DNA of 44,862 nucleotides, taken from Fibrobacter sp. GTDB taxonomy: Bacteria; Fibrobacterota; Fibrobacteria; Fibrobacterales; Fibrobacteraceae. Below, one piece after another: positions 31,280 through 41,054 of this stretch. Made by a program: the position numbers and the translations under genes. The notes below the pieces were generated by a model that was not told the DNA's origin, ran no database searches, and was given only the letters and a program-made list of their open reading frames with translations. The stretch lies in the NCBI GenBank assembly GCA_024689485.1, contig JAILDK010000078.1, positions 1-44,862 of the forward strand. The letters are read 5' to 3'. Every line of letters starts with the position of its first letter. The first letter of the stretch is position 1.

Positions 31280-32761
31280 ATGAAACGCTTAACCGTTTTA
31301 TTTACCGCGATATTCTTTGTGATGCTGCTTCTGCCGGTATCGTGGGAATTGGCTCACTCTTTTCGGAGCGGGGAAGCTTTTGCTCCGCTCGATATTTTCC
31401 GAGATGTGGCAAGCCCGTTTGCGCGGGAAGCTGTTTTGAAGCGAGAAGCGGATTCGCTGAACGCGGGAATGGAACAGGTTCTTTCGCTTGCGAAATCAGA
31501 AGATTCGACTTTAGCGGAAAAGATTGCGGATTTGGACGGGGTCGCTCAGAACTTGAAACGCAGTCTGATGGAAGTCAATTCGTACATGCCTCTGGATTCG
31601 ACGGACTCTGCGGTTGCCAAAATTTCGGACTTTCAAAAGAAACTCGCGGAACTTGAATCCGATGTGTCGCTGGGCGATAGCCTTTTGCAGATGACTTCGG
31701 AAATTCGGAACGCCTATGCGAGTTTTTCGCTTGCGCGCGTGGCAAAGGCTTGGTGGAATCACGGCATTTTGAACGGTAAATATTTGCGCGCCTATGAAGG
31801 TCGCATGGAAAAGGAAAATTCCTTTGTGAAAAAGACGCGGCCCGTTTACCAGGCTTTTGCTTGGAAAGTGCTCAAGGATCCGGGCGAAAAGGCGGTTTAC
31901 GCGGACTCGAACTTTTTGTATTACCGTCAGGATGTAGATTTTTTGGTGAAGCCTGCTCCGTGGACCCTCGACAGTCTCGACAATCCGATCGAAGCCGTTT
32001 TGGATTTTAAAGCAGAACTCGCCAAGCGCGACGTGGAACTGCTTGTGGTCGTCGTACCGGGCAAGCCTTCGATTTACCCGGAATTTTTGAACCCGACGAT
32101 GTACAGCTTGTTCGAAAAGGAATTTTCGCTCGGACTGCGCTTTGTCGATACGCTCCAAACGCTCGGCGTAGAAACGGTGAACCTTTACCCGGTCTTGAAA
32201 AAGGCAAAAGAAAAAGACCGCAAAGGCGATTTCCTTTACCTGAATACGGATACGCATTGGACGCCGCGCGGAGCGCGGATTGCCGCAGAAGCGATTGCGA
32301 AAAAGGTGAAGCAGATGAATGTTGCGAAAACGCTCCCGAAACTCGCTCTGACGGATTCGCTCGTGACCGCTGTTCGCACGGGGGATATTGCGACGATGGC
32401 GGACCTCGAATACGCTTACCCCGATCAGACGGTGGAAGCGCATCAGGTGAAGAATGCAAAAACAGGCGCACCGCTGCGCAGCGATTTTCGCAAGTCCCAG
32501 ATTTTGATTTTAGGCGACAGCTATTCGCGCATCTATGAAACGGACGCGCCGATGTCTGCCGGCTGGATTTCTCAATTCGCAAGTGAATTGCAGACCCCGG
32601 TGGCGAGCATTATTTCGGATGGCGGCGCAAGTACGCTTGTCCGTGAAAAGCTTGCGCGACGTTCGGGCGTTTTAAAGAACAAGAAACTTGTCATTTGGGA
32701 ATTTGTGGAACGCGATCTGCGCTTTGGTGCAGAAGGCTGGAAAAAAGTGAGGTTTGACTGA
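31280..32761 (+). CDS. AlgJ/AlgX-like SGNH acyltransferase-domain protein
   Basis: The 493 residues have an N-terminal membrane anchor (3-22), a helical, coiled-coil-like stretch (about 50-150), and an AlgX/AlgJ-type SGNH domain. The catalytic residues are visible: D324-T-H326-W in DTHW and the nucleophile S414 in GDSYSR. Such proteins take acetyl groups passed by an AlgI-like MBOAT protein and transfer them to an extracytoplasmic polysaccharide. A candidate MBOAT partner is at 18126. A good AAGGGG ribosome site precedes the ATG. The stop overlaps the hemL start (TGATG). Confidence 0.8.
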   Translation: MKRLTVLFTAIFFVMLLLPVSWELAHSFRSGEAFAPLDIFRDVASPFAREAVLKREADSLNAGMEQVLSLAKSEDSTLAEKIADLDGVAQNLKRSLMEVNSYMPLDSTDSAVAKISDFQKKLAELESDVSLGDSLLQMTSEIRNAYASFSLARVAKAWWNHGILNGKYLRAYEGRMEKENSFVKKTRPVYQAFAWKVLKDPGEKAVYADSNFLYYRQDVDFLVKPAPWTLDSLDNPIEAVLDFKAELAKRDVELLVVVVPGKPSIYPEFLNPTMYSLFEKEFSLGLRFVDTLQTLGVETVNLYPVLKKAKEKDRKGDFLYLNTDTHWTPRGARIAAEAIAKKVKQMNVAKTLPKLALTDSLVTAVRTGDIATMADLEYAYPDQTVEAHQVKNAKTGAPLRSDFRKSQILILGDSYSRIYETDAPMSAGWISQFASELQTPVASIISDGGASTLVREKLARRSGVLKNKKLVIWEFVERDLRFGAEGWKKVRFD

Positions 32762-34038
32762 TGGCTGAAAATTCTTGGTGGAATCGTGCTTTAAAAGTTT
32801 TGCCGGGTGGCGTGGATTCTCCGGTGCGCGCCTTTGGCGGCGTGGGCGGTCAACCCGTTTTTGTGAAACGTGCAGAAGGTCCGTATCTGTTTGCCGATGA
32901 CGGTACGCAGTATGTGGACTTTATTGGTTCCTGGGGCCCGATGATTTTGGGTCATAACCCGCCGGAAGTCACTGAAGCTTTGCACGATCAGCTGAGCCGT
33001 GGCCTGAGCTTTGGCATGGGCACGGACATTGAAGTCGAACTTGCGGAACTTATTCTTTCAAAAATTCCGGGCATGGAAAAACTGCGCCTGGTGAATTCCG
33101 GAACGGAAGCGACGATGAGCGCGATCCGCGTGGCACGTGGCGCGACCGGTCGAAATAAGATTATCAAGTTCCGCGGCTGCTACCACGGTCATGGAGATTC
33201 CTTTTTGATTCAGGCGGGCTCCGGCGCTTTGACGCACGGCGCTCCGAGTTCCTTGGGCGTGACGCCGGGCGTTGCACAGGACACTTTGATTGCGGACTAC
33301 AATCATTTGGAACAGGTAGAGGCTCTGTTCGCCGCTCATGCAAGTGAAATTGCGGCGGTGATCGTAGAACCGGTCGCCGGCAACATGGGATGCGTGCCTC
33401 CGAAGGCCGGCTTCCTCGAAGGTTTGCGTGATATTTGCACCAAGAACGGTTCCGTTCTGATCTTTGACGAAGTGATGACGGGCTTCCGCGTTTCGGACGG
33501 CGGTGCCGCCAAGCGTTTTGGCGTTCAGCCGGATATGATCACCCTCGGTAAAATCGTCGGCGGGGGAATGCCTCTTGCCGCTTATTCGGGCAAAGAATCT
33601 TTGATGCAGAACGTGAGCCCGCTCGGTAAGGTTTACCAGGCGGGAACGCTTTCCGGTAACCCGATGGCAGTGACCGCGGGCCTTGCACAGCTTAAGCTTT
33701 TGTACAAGGTAAATCCTTGGGAAGCTTTGGAACAGAAAGGTTTGAAACTCGAAACGGGTCTTCGCAAGGCTGCAGAAGAAGTCGGGACTACCGTACAAAT
33801 TAACCGCGTCGGTTCCATGTTCACCGTGTTCTTCTCGAACGCTCCGGTCGTTGATACGGAAACGGCTCTTGCCGCAGACACAAAACGCTTTGCAACATTC
33901 TTCCATGAAATGCTCAGCCAGGGAATCTTCTTCCCGCCGTCCCAATTCGAAACGACCTTTATCGGCGCTCAACATTCCGACGAAATTTTGGACAAGACTC
34001 TCGCTGCGGCGAAAGTTGCATTTGAAAAGGTAAAGTGA
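32761..34038 (+). CDS. hemL: glutamate-1-semialdehyde 2,1-aminomutase
   Basis: HemL converts glutamate-1-semialdehyde to 5-aminolevulinate for tetrapyrrole synthesis by the C5 pathway. The 425 residues are normal. The family start PGGVDSPVRAF, the VNSGTEATMSAIR block near 117, YHGHGDSFL, and the PLP lysine K264 in LGKIVGGGMP are all present. It overlaps the preceding and following genes by one base each, suggesting coupled translation. No other heme gene is in the window. Confidence 0.95.
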   Translation: MAENSWWNRALKVLPGGVDSPVRAFGGVGGQPVFVKRAEGPYLFADDGTQYVDFIGSWGPMILGHNPPEVTEALHDQLSRGLSFGMGTDIEVELAELILSKIPGMEKLRLVNSGTEATMSAIRVARGATGRNKIIKFRGCYHGHGDSFLIQAGSGALTHGAPSSLGVTPGVAQDTLIADYNHLEQVEALFAAHASEIAAVIVEPVAGNMGCVPPKAGFLEGLRDICTKNGSVLIFDEVMTGFRVSDGGAAKRFGVQPDMITLGKIVGGGMPLAAYSGKESLMQNVSPLGKVYQAGTLSGNPMAVTAGLAQLKLLYKVNPWEALEQKGLKLETGLRKAAEEVGTTVQINRVGSMFTVFFSNAPVVDTETALAADTKRFATFFHEMLSQGIFFPPSQFETTFIGAQHSDEILDKTLAAAKVAFEKVK

Positions 34039-35366
34039 TGAATATTTCCGAAGCCGTCCAGTTCCTTGCAGAAGAAGCGAAAAAATCCGCAACTGCTTTT
34101 GACATCATCGGTGGACATTCCAAATCCGAAGGCGTTTCCGTTTTCCAGGGAAAGGTCCAGAATACAGAAATCTCGGAATCGGTCGGCGTCGGCATTCGCG
34201 CTTTCCAAGGTGTAAAACCGGGCTACGCTTACACGGAACGTTTGACAGAAGAAGCTCTGCGCCAGACCGTGAAAGACGCTTTGCTGCACACGCAGTTCAC
34301 TAAGGATCTTCCGATTGAACTGCCGCATCCGGAAAATCATCCGCTGCGCAAAATCGAATACAATCCGGACTTGAAAAATGTGACGCTCGCTCAGATGGCG
34401 GAACTTTCGATCGACATCGAAAAGCGTTGCTTTGCCCTTTCGAAAGATGTGAAGAACGTGCCGTATCTCGGCTGCCAAAAGGATGAATCTTTGACGGTCT
34501 TTGCAAACTCGAACGGCGTTTACTTTGAACGTCGCGACAATGGCATTGGCGCGGGCGCCGGGGTTGTCGCGGAACGCGGCGATTCGAAAAAGCTCGGCGG
34601 CTTCGATCAGGACAAGATGAAGTTCGAAGACCTTTCGGCGGAAACGATTGCAAAGAAATCCGTGGAACGCGCCTTGGAACTTTTGGAACCGAAGAAGATT
34701 GAAACCGGTAAGATGCCGGTGATCCTTTCGGAACGCGTCGCGGGCCAGATCCTTGGCATGTACGCGTCTTCCTTTGTAGCAGAAATGGTGCAAAAGGGAC
34801 AGTCCCGGTTGCAGGGAAAGCTCGGTCAAAAGATCGCCGGGGCAAACCTCACCATTTTGAGCGACCCGACCCGCGAAGATCTTCCGGGAGTCAAGACTTA
34901 CGACTCCGAAGGCACTTATGCGGACAAGGTGACCGTGGTGAAGGACGGCGTCCTTTCGGAATTTTTGTACAACTTGGAAACGGCTCACGTCGAAGGTCGA
35001 AAGAGCAACGGCTGCGCCTTGCGTTCTTATGAAGGCAAGGTCGGTGCGGGATTCTCGAACCTGGTCGTTTTGCCGGGTGAGCATACGACGGCAGAGCTTT
35101 TGAAGCTCTTCCCGAAGTGCCTGCTCGTGGTGCGCCTGGAAGGCAATTCCGGTTGCAGTGCGATCAGCGGTGAAATGAGTATCGGTGTGCAGGGCATGTA
35201 TGCGGAAAACGGTCAGATTCTGCATCCGGTGGAAGGCGCAACCTTGAGTGCGAATTTTATCGATTTGCTCGGTACTTTGGTCGCGGTCGGTAAAGATTAT
35301 CCGGAATCCTATACGAGTCGTCAGGTTCCGGCGCTGGCTTTCCCGGAGATTGCGGTTTCCAATTAA
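34038..35366 (+). CDS. pmbA: TldD/PmbA-family protein, PmbA-type
   Basis: The 442-residue cytoplasmic protein belongs to the TldD/TldE (PmbA) protease family. It has the N-terminal SEGVSVFQGKV and SVGVGIRAFQG segments and a C-terminal NSGCSAISGEMSIG. The HExxxH zinc motif of TldD is not seen, so it is the non-catalytic or TldE/PmbA-type partner; tldD is not in the window. The ATG at 34038 overlaps the hemL stop by one base; GTG 34035 would add one residue. In E. coli the pair processes microcin B17 and CcdA; the target here is unknown. Confidence 0.8.
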   Translation: MNISEAVQFLAEEAKKSATAFDIIGGHSKSEGVSVFQGKVQNTEISESVGVGIRAFQGVKPGYAYTERLTEEALRQTVKDALLHTQFTKDLPIELPHPENHPLRKIEYNPDLKNVTLAQMAELSIDIEKRCFALSKDVKNVPYLGCQKDESLTVFANSNGVYFERRDNGIGAGAGVVAERGDSKKLGGFDQDKMKFEDLSAETIAKKSVERALELLEPKKIETGKMPVILSERVAGQILGMYASSFVAEMVQKGQSRLQGKLGQKIAGANLTILSDPTREDLPGVKTYDSEGTYADKVTVVKDGVLSEFLYNLETAHVEGRKSNGCALRSYEGKVGAGFSNLVVLPGEHTTAELLKLFPKCLLVVRLEGNSGCSAISGEMSIGVQGMYAENGQILHPVEGATLSANFIDLLGTLVAVGKDYPESYTSRQVPALAFPEIAVSN

Positions 35367-35467
35367 AGCTTTGTCATGTTTTTGTAAAAAAACGAAACTT
35401 TTTCTCCCTTTGCTGCAACCGAGCGTTGGCTTCCATCATCTAAAGGGGGAGTAAACGGTAGGTAAAT

Positions 35468-36577
35468 ATGAAGATTTATTCCGCGATTGCAGCAGTTTTC
35501 CTCGGCTGTTTTTTGCTTGTAGCCTGTTCTTCGGAATCCGCGGATTCCGCTTCCCAGAAAAAAGCTTCTTCTGCAAACAAAGCTTCTTCCGCAAACGGTA
35601 AAATGCGCACGTTGCGCGTTTCCGGCTACATCGCTGTTCCGGATTCGACGTCGGGAACTTATACGGCCGACGGTGAACTTGTCGCCAAGGCGCAGGTCGA
35701 TCTGAAGGCGGAAACGTCGGGAAAGCTCGTGAAGCTGTATGCGAAGGACGGGCAGAAGGTTTCCAAGGGAACGCTCCTTGCAAAGCTCGATGACGCAGAA
35801 CTCCAGGCGAATCTCAAAAGTGCAAAGACCGCTTTGGAACTTGCAGAAAAGAAAGCGGCCCGCACCAAGACCCTTTATGAAAAGGACGGCGCAACGGCAG
35901 AAGAACTCGAATCCGCAGAAAGTGCCGTGGAATCGGCAATGGCTTCGAAAGAACTGATCGAAGCTCAACTTCAAAAGACCGAAGTCCGCGCCCCGTTTGC
36001 AGGAACGCTCGGCGTAGTCGAAGTTTCGGAAGGCGCCTGGATGACTTCCGGGGCGCAGATTGCAACGCTCACGAATACGAGCGAACTCAAGGTGGAATTT
36101 GAACTGCCGCAGCGTTTTTCCCGCAATGTCAAGGTGGGAAACAAAGTCGTTTTGATCGACACGGAACAGGGAATTCAAGCCGACGCCAAGATTTGCTTTT
36201 TGGACGCGACGATGTCGAATTCGAGCCGTACCCGTAAGGCGCGTGCGCTTTTGAAAAATGCAGACGGAAAATATTTGCCGGGAACGTATGTGCGTGTAAA
36301 ACTCGATTTTGGCCAGGGCAATCTTGTGGGAATCCCTGTGCCTTCCGAAGCGGTGACGCTCGATGCGAATGGCGCCTACGTTTTTGTGGTCAAAGACGGC
36401 AAAGCGAAAAAGGTGGACATTCAGACTGGTTTAAGAACCCCGATTACGGTCGATGTGGTGCAGGGCCTTTCTGCGGGCGATACCGTGGTGGCTTCGGGCC
36501 TCATGAATGTGCGTAACGGCATGGGCATCGAAATCAAGGAAATTTCGAATAACATGAGCTACGGGGTGAATGAATGA
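35468..36577 (+). CDS. RND efflux periplasmic adaptor lipoprotein
   Basis: The 369 residues begin with a lipoprotein signal (LLVAC, lipidated C20) and a Ser/Ala/Lys linker with a duplicated KASSAN. The membrane fusion protein plan follows: a lipoyl half (VDLKAETSGKLVKLY near 78), an alpha-hairpin of about 65 residues rich in Ala/Glu/Lys, the second lipoyl half (RAPFAGTLGVV near 176), and a beta-barrel and membrane-proximal domain. It bridges the pump and outer channel across the periplasm. It overlaps the pump gene by 4 bp. A possible promoter lies in the 101-bp gap before it, but I cannot fix it. Confidence 0.9.
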   Translation: MKIYSAIAAVFLGCFLLVACSSESADSASQKKASSANKASSANGKMRTLRVSGYIAVPDSTSGTYTADGELVAKAQVDLKAETSGKLVKLYAKDGQKVSKGTLLAKLDDAELQANLKSAKTALELAEKKAARTKTLYEKDGATAEELESAESAVESAMASKELIEAQLQKTEVRAPFAGTLGVVEVSEGAWMTSGAQIATLTNTSELKVEFELPQRFSRNVKVGNKVVLIDTEQGIQADAKICFLDATMSNSSRTRKARALLKNADGKYLPGTYVRVKLDFGQGNLVGIPVPSEAVTLDANGAYVFVVKDGKAKKVDIQTGLRTPITVDVVQGLSAGDTVVASGLMNVRNGMGIEIKEISNNMSYGVNE

Positions 36578-39500
36578 GTTTTTCCACACTTTCCATTCGT
36601 CGCCCGGTGCTCGTGACGGTGCTCTCTTTGGGCATTGTCCTGATCGGCGCTTTTGGCGCTTCGAACTTGGGCATTCGAGAATACCCGAATGTGGATTCTC
36701 CGATTATTACGGTTCGCACCAGTTACACGGGCGCAAATGCTTCGGTGGTGGAAACGGAAGTCACCGAAATTATCGAAGCGTCGGTGAACAGTGCTTCGGG
36801 CATTAAATCGCTTACGTCGACGAGTTCCGATGGAAGCTCCACGATCCGTGCGGAATTTGAAGTGGGGACGGACCTCGAAGCGGCGGCGAACGATATCCGC
36901 GACCGCGTTTCCCGTGTGCAGAGAAAACTTCCCGATGGGGCAGATGCGCCTGTCGTTTACAAATCCGATTCGGATTCCGATCCGATTTTGATTGCGAGCC
37001 TGCTTTCGGATACCCGCGATGCGATGGAACTTTCGGAAATTGCGACGAACGTGGTGAAGGAACGTTTGCAGACGATTGCGGGCGTTTCGGAAGTGAACCT
37101 GTGGGGTTCGAAAACGCCGGTGGTGCGCCTTTGGCTCGATCCTTTGCGCATGAAGGCGATGGGAGTGACCGCGTCCGATATTTCGTCTGCGCTTTCCGTG
37201 GAAAACGAAGAACTTCCGGCGGGTAAAATCGAAGGGCAGACGATGGACCTTTCCATTCGAACGCTTGGCCGTTTGAACAGCCCTGCGGATTTTAATTCGA
37301 TCCCGGTGAAGACCGCTGCGGACGGCTCCATTGTAAAGCTTTCCGATGTGGCGACGATTCATTACGAGCCGAAGGATACGCGTACCGGTTTTAAGCGCAA
37401 CGGCAAGAACGTGATTTCGGTGGCGGTGATTGCGCAACCCGGTTCGAACCATGTGGCGATTGCCGATGACTTTTACAAGCGTGTGGAAGCGCTCCGCCGC
37501 GATTTGCCGTCGGATATTCAGATTTTGAGCGGGCGCGATACTTCGGTGAATATTCGTTCCTCGATTCAGGAAGTAATCGAAACGATCTTCATTTCCTTTT
37601 TGCTCGTGATTGCGGTGATTTTTGTGTTCTTGCGCGAAGCGCGGACGACGCTCATTCCGATGGTCGTGATTCCCGTTTCGATTGTGGGAAGTTTCTTTGT
37701 GCTTTACCTGTTCGGCTTTTCGATCAACGTGTTGACGCTCCTTGCGATGGTGCTGGCGATTGGCCTTGTGGTGGACGATGCGATTGTGATCGTGGAAAAT
37801 ATTTACCAGAAGATTGAACGCAATATGTCGCCGAAGGCGGCTGCGGTAGCGGGCATTCAGGAAATCTTTTTTGCGGTGATTGCGACGTCCGTGGTGCTGA
37901 TGGCGGTGTTCGTGCCGATGCTTGCCTTGGGCGGAACGACGGGACTTCTCTTTCGCGAATTCGTGGCGGTGATGATCGGGACTGTGGTGATTTCGACCTT
38001 CTGCGCCTTGACGCTCACGCCGATGCTCTGCTCCAAGATTTTGCGTGTGCAAAAAAAGGGCGTTCTTTACAATGCGACCGAGCCTTTCTTTGAATGGCTG
38101 AACGAAATTTACAATACGCTGTTGAACGCTTTCCTCCGCGTCCGTGGACTGATCTTTGTGATCATCGGTGCGCTGATGGTGGCTGCCTATTTTTGCTTCA
38201 CGAACCTTTCGACCGAAATGGCTCCGCAGGAAGACAGCAACATGTTCATGGTGAACATCTCTGCGCCAGAAGGAACGGGTCTCGGTCAGACGAAAAAAAT
38301 GTCCGAAGCTTTTGTCGAAGAAATGACGAGCCTCATGGATTCAATAGAGTACGAAGAAATTCAGGCGGGCGCACGCTCGGGCGGAAGCTCCATGATCCGC
38401 GTGACGCTAAACCGCGACAAGTCCAAGCGCCGTTCGCAAAGCGAAATCGCAAGACAGGTTCAGGTCTTGGGCGCGAGCTATCCGGACTTGCGCGTGATGG
38501 TCTTTGAACCGCAAAGCATCAGCACGAGCCGTGGAGGCTTACCGGTACAGTTTGTACTGCAGGCGGGAGACATCGAAGTGCTCCGCGAGCTGCTTCCGAA
38601 GTTCACCGCCGAAGCGGAAAAAAGTCCAGTATTCAGCGTGGTCAATGCGGACCTCAAGTTCACCAAGCCGGAACTTCACGTAGAAATCAACCGTGAAAAG
38701 GCTCACGACCAGGGCGTCTCCGTTGATGCCATTGCAAAAACAATCGCTCTGACGATGGGCGACCAGACCTATGGCGAATTTTACAAGGAAGGTCGCCAGT
38801 ACGATATCATCGGAGCGGTGCCGTATCAGTATCGCGCGTCTCCGACGCACCTGGATGAACTCAGCGTTCGCAACGGTTCCGGGGAAATGGTTTCGGTTTC
38901 GAACTTTATTACTTATAAAGAAAAGTCCGCATCGCCTTCGCTGCCGCGTTATAACCGCTTTAGTGCGGCGACGATTTCGGCGGGCCTCATGCCCGGAAAA
39001 ACGGTGGGCGACGGCGTCGCGGAAATGCGCCGCATTGCGAAGGCGGTAATTCCGGATTCGCTGAATATCCAGACGGAACTCACTGGAACTTCGAAGGAAT
39101 ATGAAGAAAGTTCTTCGGGACTTTACGTTGTCTTTTTGCTTGCACTTGCCTGCATTTTCCTAGTGCTCGCGGGGCAGTTTGAAAGTTACCGCGCTCCGTT
39201 TGTCACCTTCTTTACGGTGCCGCTTGCGATTGCGGGCGCTGTGATTTCGCTGTACTTCTTTGGACAGACCTTGAACATCTTTAGTGAAATCGCTCTGATT
39301 TTGTTGCTTGGCCTGGTGACGAAAAACGGCATTTTGATTGTGGAATTTGCCAACCAGATTGCTGAACGCACGGGTTGTTCTCGTCTTGCTGCGGCAAAGA
39401 AGGCTGCCCGTTTGCGCTTCCGTCCGATTCTCATGACGAGCCTTTCGACGGTTCTCGGCGCGCTTCCTCTGATTTTGACGGGAACGCCGAGCCGCATTGC

Positions 39501-40980
39501 GATGGGCGTGACGATTGTGTGCGGCTTGACCTTTGCGACGTTCTTAACGCTGTTTGTGGTGCCGGCGGCGTATTCGTTCTTTGCGAGCAAGCCGAGCCGC
39601 AGTGCAAAAATCGACCCGGAGGCGAATGCGGATCCGAATACGGGCGTAAAGCTCGCTTCGATGCTCTTGCCGATGCTTTTTGCGGGAATCATGCTCCTTC
39701 CGCAGACGGCAAATGCGGCGGTACTTTCTCCCGAAGAAGCGGTGCAGACGGCGATTGAAAAGAATGCATCTGCTTTGATTTATGAAGAGAACGTGAAAAG
39801 CGCCGAAGCGAGTGTGAAGAGTTCGCGCAAGGGACTTTTGCCGACCGTGGACCTTTCGCTTTCGCGGTATTACACCTATGGCGATGCATATTCCAAAACG
39901 CAGGCCGGTGTGACGTCGGATATCGATGATGATTTGGGCCACAGTGACGCCTTTCAGATTGCGGTTAATTATACGGTCTTTGACGGCTTTAACGATATTT
40001 CTGCGTACAAGGCGAGCAAGGCTCAGGTCGAAAGTTCCAAGGCCGCGTTACGGGCCGAAAGGGAATCCTTGGCGGCGAATGTGCTGACCGCTTATTTCAA
40101 TGCGGTGAATGCGAAGTCGGCACTTGTCCTTGCGGATTCGAACCTTTCCGTTTCGAGAGAGCGCCGCGAACTGGCGAAGAACAAGTATGAAGCGGGCTCG
40201 ATGACGCGGCTCGATTTTCTTTCGGCGCAAATGGACTTTTCGAGCGACAGCTCCAAGCACCTTTCGCTCGAATCGAAACTTTCTTCCGCCATCCGAACCT
40301 TGGACGAACTTTTGGGCGGTGGCGTCGTTCACAGCGGAAGCGATCTGCCGGATTCGATCGACGTCGAACGGGAACCTTCCTGGAAAACAGAAGAAGGCCT
40401 TGCCCGTGCCAAGGAACGCGCCTTGGAAAACAATGCGGACCTCGCGGCGGCCAAGGCGCAGATGAAGTATGCGCAGGTGAACCGTCAAGGTTCGAATTCG
40501 AATCTTTACCCGAAGCTCAATTTGCACGGTTCTTGGAATGCGACCGCGAGCGAATCGGACAAGTCGAACCCGGAAGAAGCGAACAGCCAGTATTTTAAGG
40601 TTGGCGCCGCTCTGACGTGGAACCTGTTCAACGGTCTTGCGGACAATGCGGCTTCGGAATCGGCGAAGATTGCGGAACGGTCTGCGGAACTGCAGGTCGA
40701 AAATGTGCGCCTGAATGTCGAAACGAAAGTTTCGAATGCGGTCGATGCGCATCTCCGCTCCTTAGACGCTCTGCAGGTCGCCGAAGGCAATGCGGAACTC
40801 GCCGCGGAAATGCTAAAGCTCGGGGAAGAACGCTTAAAGGCGGGAAGCATCACGAACTTTGAATTCCGCGAAACGCAAAGTCAGTGGAGAACGGCGCGCG
40901 AATCGCTCCTTTCGGCGCGAATCGCCTCTCGCACCGCGGAAATCCAGGTGAAACTTTTGACGGGCGATATTTTGAAGTAG
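36574..40980 (+). CDS. RND efflux pump fused to TolC-type outer-membrane factor
   Basis: A single 1468-residue frame. Residues 1-1010 are an HAE1/AcrB-like proton-driven pump: SIRRPVLVTV at the N-terminus, the TM4 acidic pair D401-D402 in GLVVDDAIVIVEN, and TM10 lysine K917 in GLVTKNGILIVEFANQ. After a charged linker (1011-1024) comes a signal-peptide-like stretch (K1026, hydrophobic 1027-1042, then QTANA-A, likely cleavage after A1048). Residues 1049-1468 are an outer-membrane efflux protein with two helical-hairpin repeats and barrel segments. Since the AcrB C-terminus faces the cytoplasm, an added signal sequence would place the TolC part correctly in the periplasm. No ribosome site for separate translation is seen at the joint. 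The substrate is unknown. Confidence 0.9.
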   Translation: MSFSTLSIRRPVLVTVLSLGIVLIGAFGASNLGIREYPNVDSPIITVRTSYTGANASVVETEVTEIIEASVNSASGIKSLTSTSSDGSSTIRAEFEVGTDLEAAANDIRDRVSRVQRKLPDGADAPVVYKSDSDSDPILIASLLSDTRDAMELSEIATNVVKERLQTIAGVSEVNLWGSKTPVVRLWLDPLRMKAMGVTASDISSALSVENEELPAGKIEGQTMDLSIRTLGRLNSPADFNSIPVKTAADGSIVKLSDVATIHYEPKDTRTGFKRNGKNVISVAVIAQPGSNHVAIADDFYKRVEALRRDLPSDIQILSGRDTSVNIRSSIQEVIETIFISFLLVIAVIFVFLREARTTLIPMVVIPVSIVGSFFVLYLFGFSINVLTLLAMVLAIGLVVDDAIVIVENIYQKIERNMSPKAAAVAGIQEIFFAVIATSVVLMAVFVPMLALGGTTGLLFREFVAVMIGTVVISTFCALTLTPMLCSKILRVQKKGVLYNATEPFFEWLNEIYNTLLNAFLRVRGLIFVIIGALMVAAYFCFTNLSTEMAPQEDSNMFMVNISAPEGTGLGQTKKMSEAFVEEMTSLMDSIEYEEIQAGARSGGSSMIRVTLNRDKSKRRSQSEIARQVQVLGASYPDLRVMVFEPQSISTSRGGLPVQFVLQAGDIEVLRELLPKFTAEAEKSPVFSVVNADLKFTKPELHVEINREKAHDQGVSVDAIAKTIALTMGDQTYGEFYKEGRQYDIIGAVPYQYRASPTHLDELSVRNGSGEMVSVSNFITYKEKSASPSLPRYNRFSAATISAGLMPGKTVGDGVAEMRRIAKAVIPDSLNIQTELTGTSKEYEESSSGLYVVFLLALACIFLVLAGQFESYRAPFVTFFTVPLAIAGAVISLYFFGQTLNIFSEIALILLLGLVTKNGILIVEFANQIAERTGCSRLAAAKKAARLRFRPILMTSLSTVLGALPLILTGTPSRIAMGVTIVCGLTFATFLTLFVVPAAYSFFASKPSRSAKIDPEANADPNTGVKLASMLLPMLFAGIMLLPQTANAAVLSPEEAVQTAIEKNASALIYEENVKSAEASVKSSRKGLLPTVDLSLSRYYTYGDAYSKTQAGVTSDIDDDLGHSDAFQIAVNYTVFDGFNDISAYKASKAQVESSKAALRAERESLAANVLTAYFNAVNAKSALVLADSNLSVSRERRELAKNKYEAGSMTRLDFLSAQMDFSSDSSKHLSLESKLSSAIRTLDELLGGGVVHSGSDLPDSIDVEREPSWKTEEGLARAKERALENNADLAAAKAQMKYAQVNRQGSNSNLYPKLNLHGSWNATASESDKSNPEEANSQYFKVGAALTWNLFNGLADNAASESAKIAERSAELQVENVRLNVETKVSNAVDAHLRSLDALQVAEGNAELAAEMLKLGEERLKAGSITNFEFRETQSQWRTARESLLSARIASRTAEIQVKLLTGDILK

Positions 40981-41054
40981 AATCCCGCAGTCTTTGGACA
41001 ACTATTTCAAGTTTTTTTACATCCCACCGAGCAAGAATAATCTAATTCATAGAT

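Noticed and set aside
36559-38052. 497-residue minus-strand frame opposite the RND gene
   Set aside because: An Arg/His/Asn-rich shadow of a well-supported gene with no own start signals.
39616-39626. separate start for the TolC part inside the RND gene
   Set aside because: GGAGG followed by ATG is present but that ATG is out of frame; M1030 is in frame but has no ribosome site.
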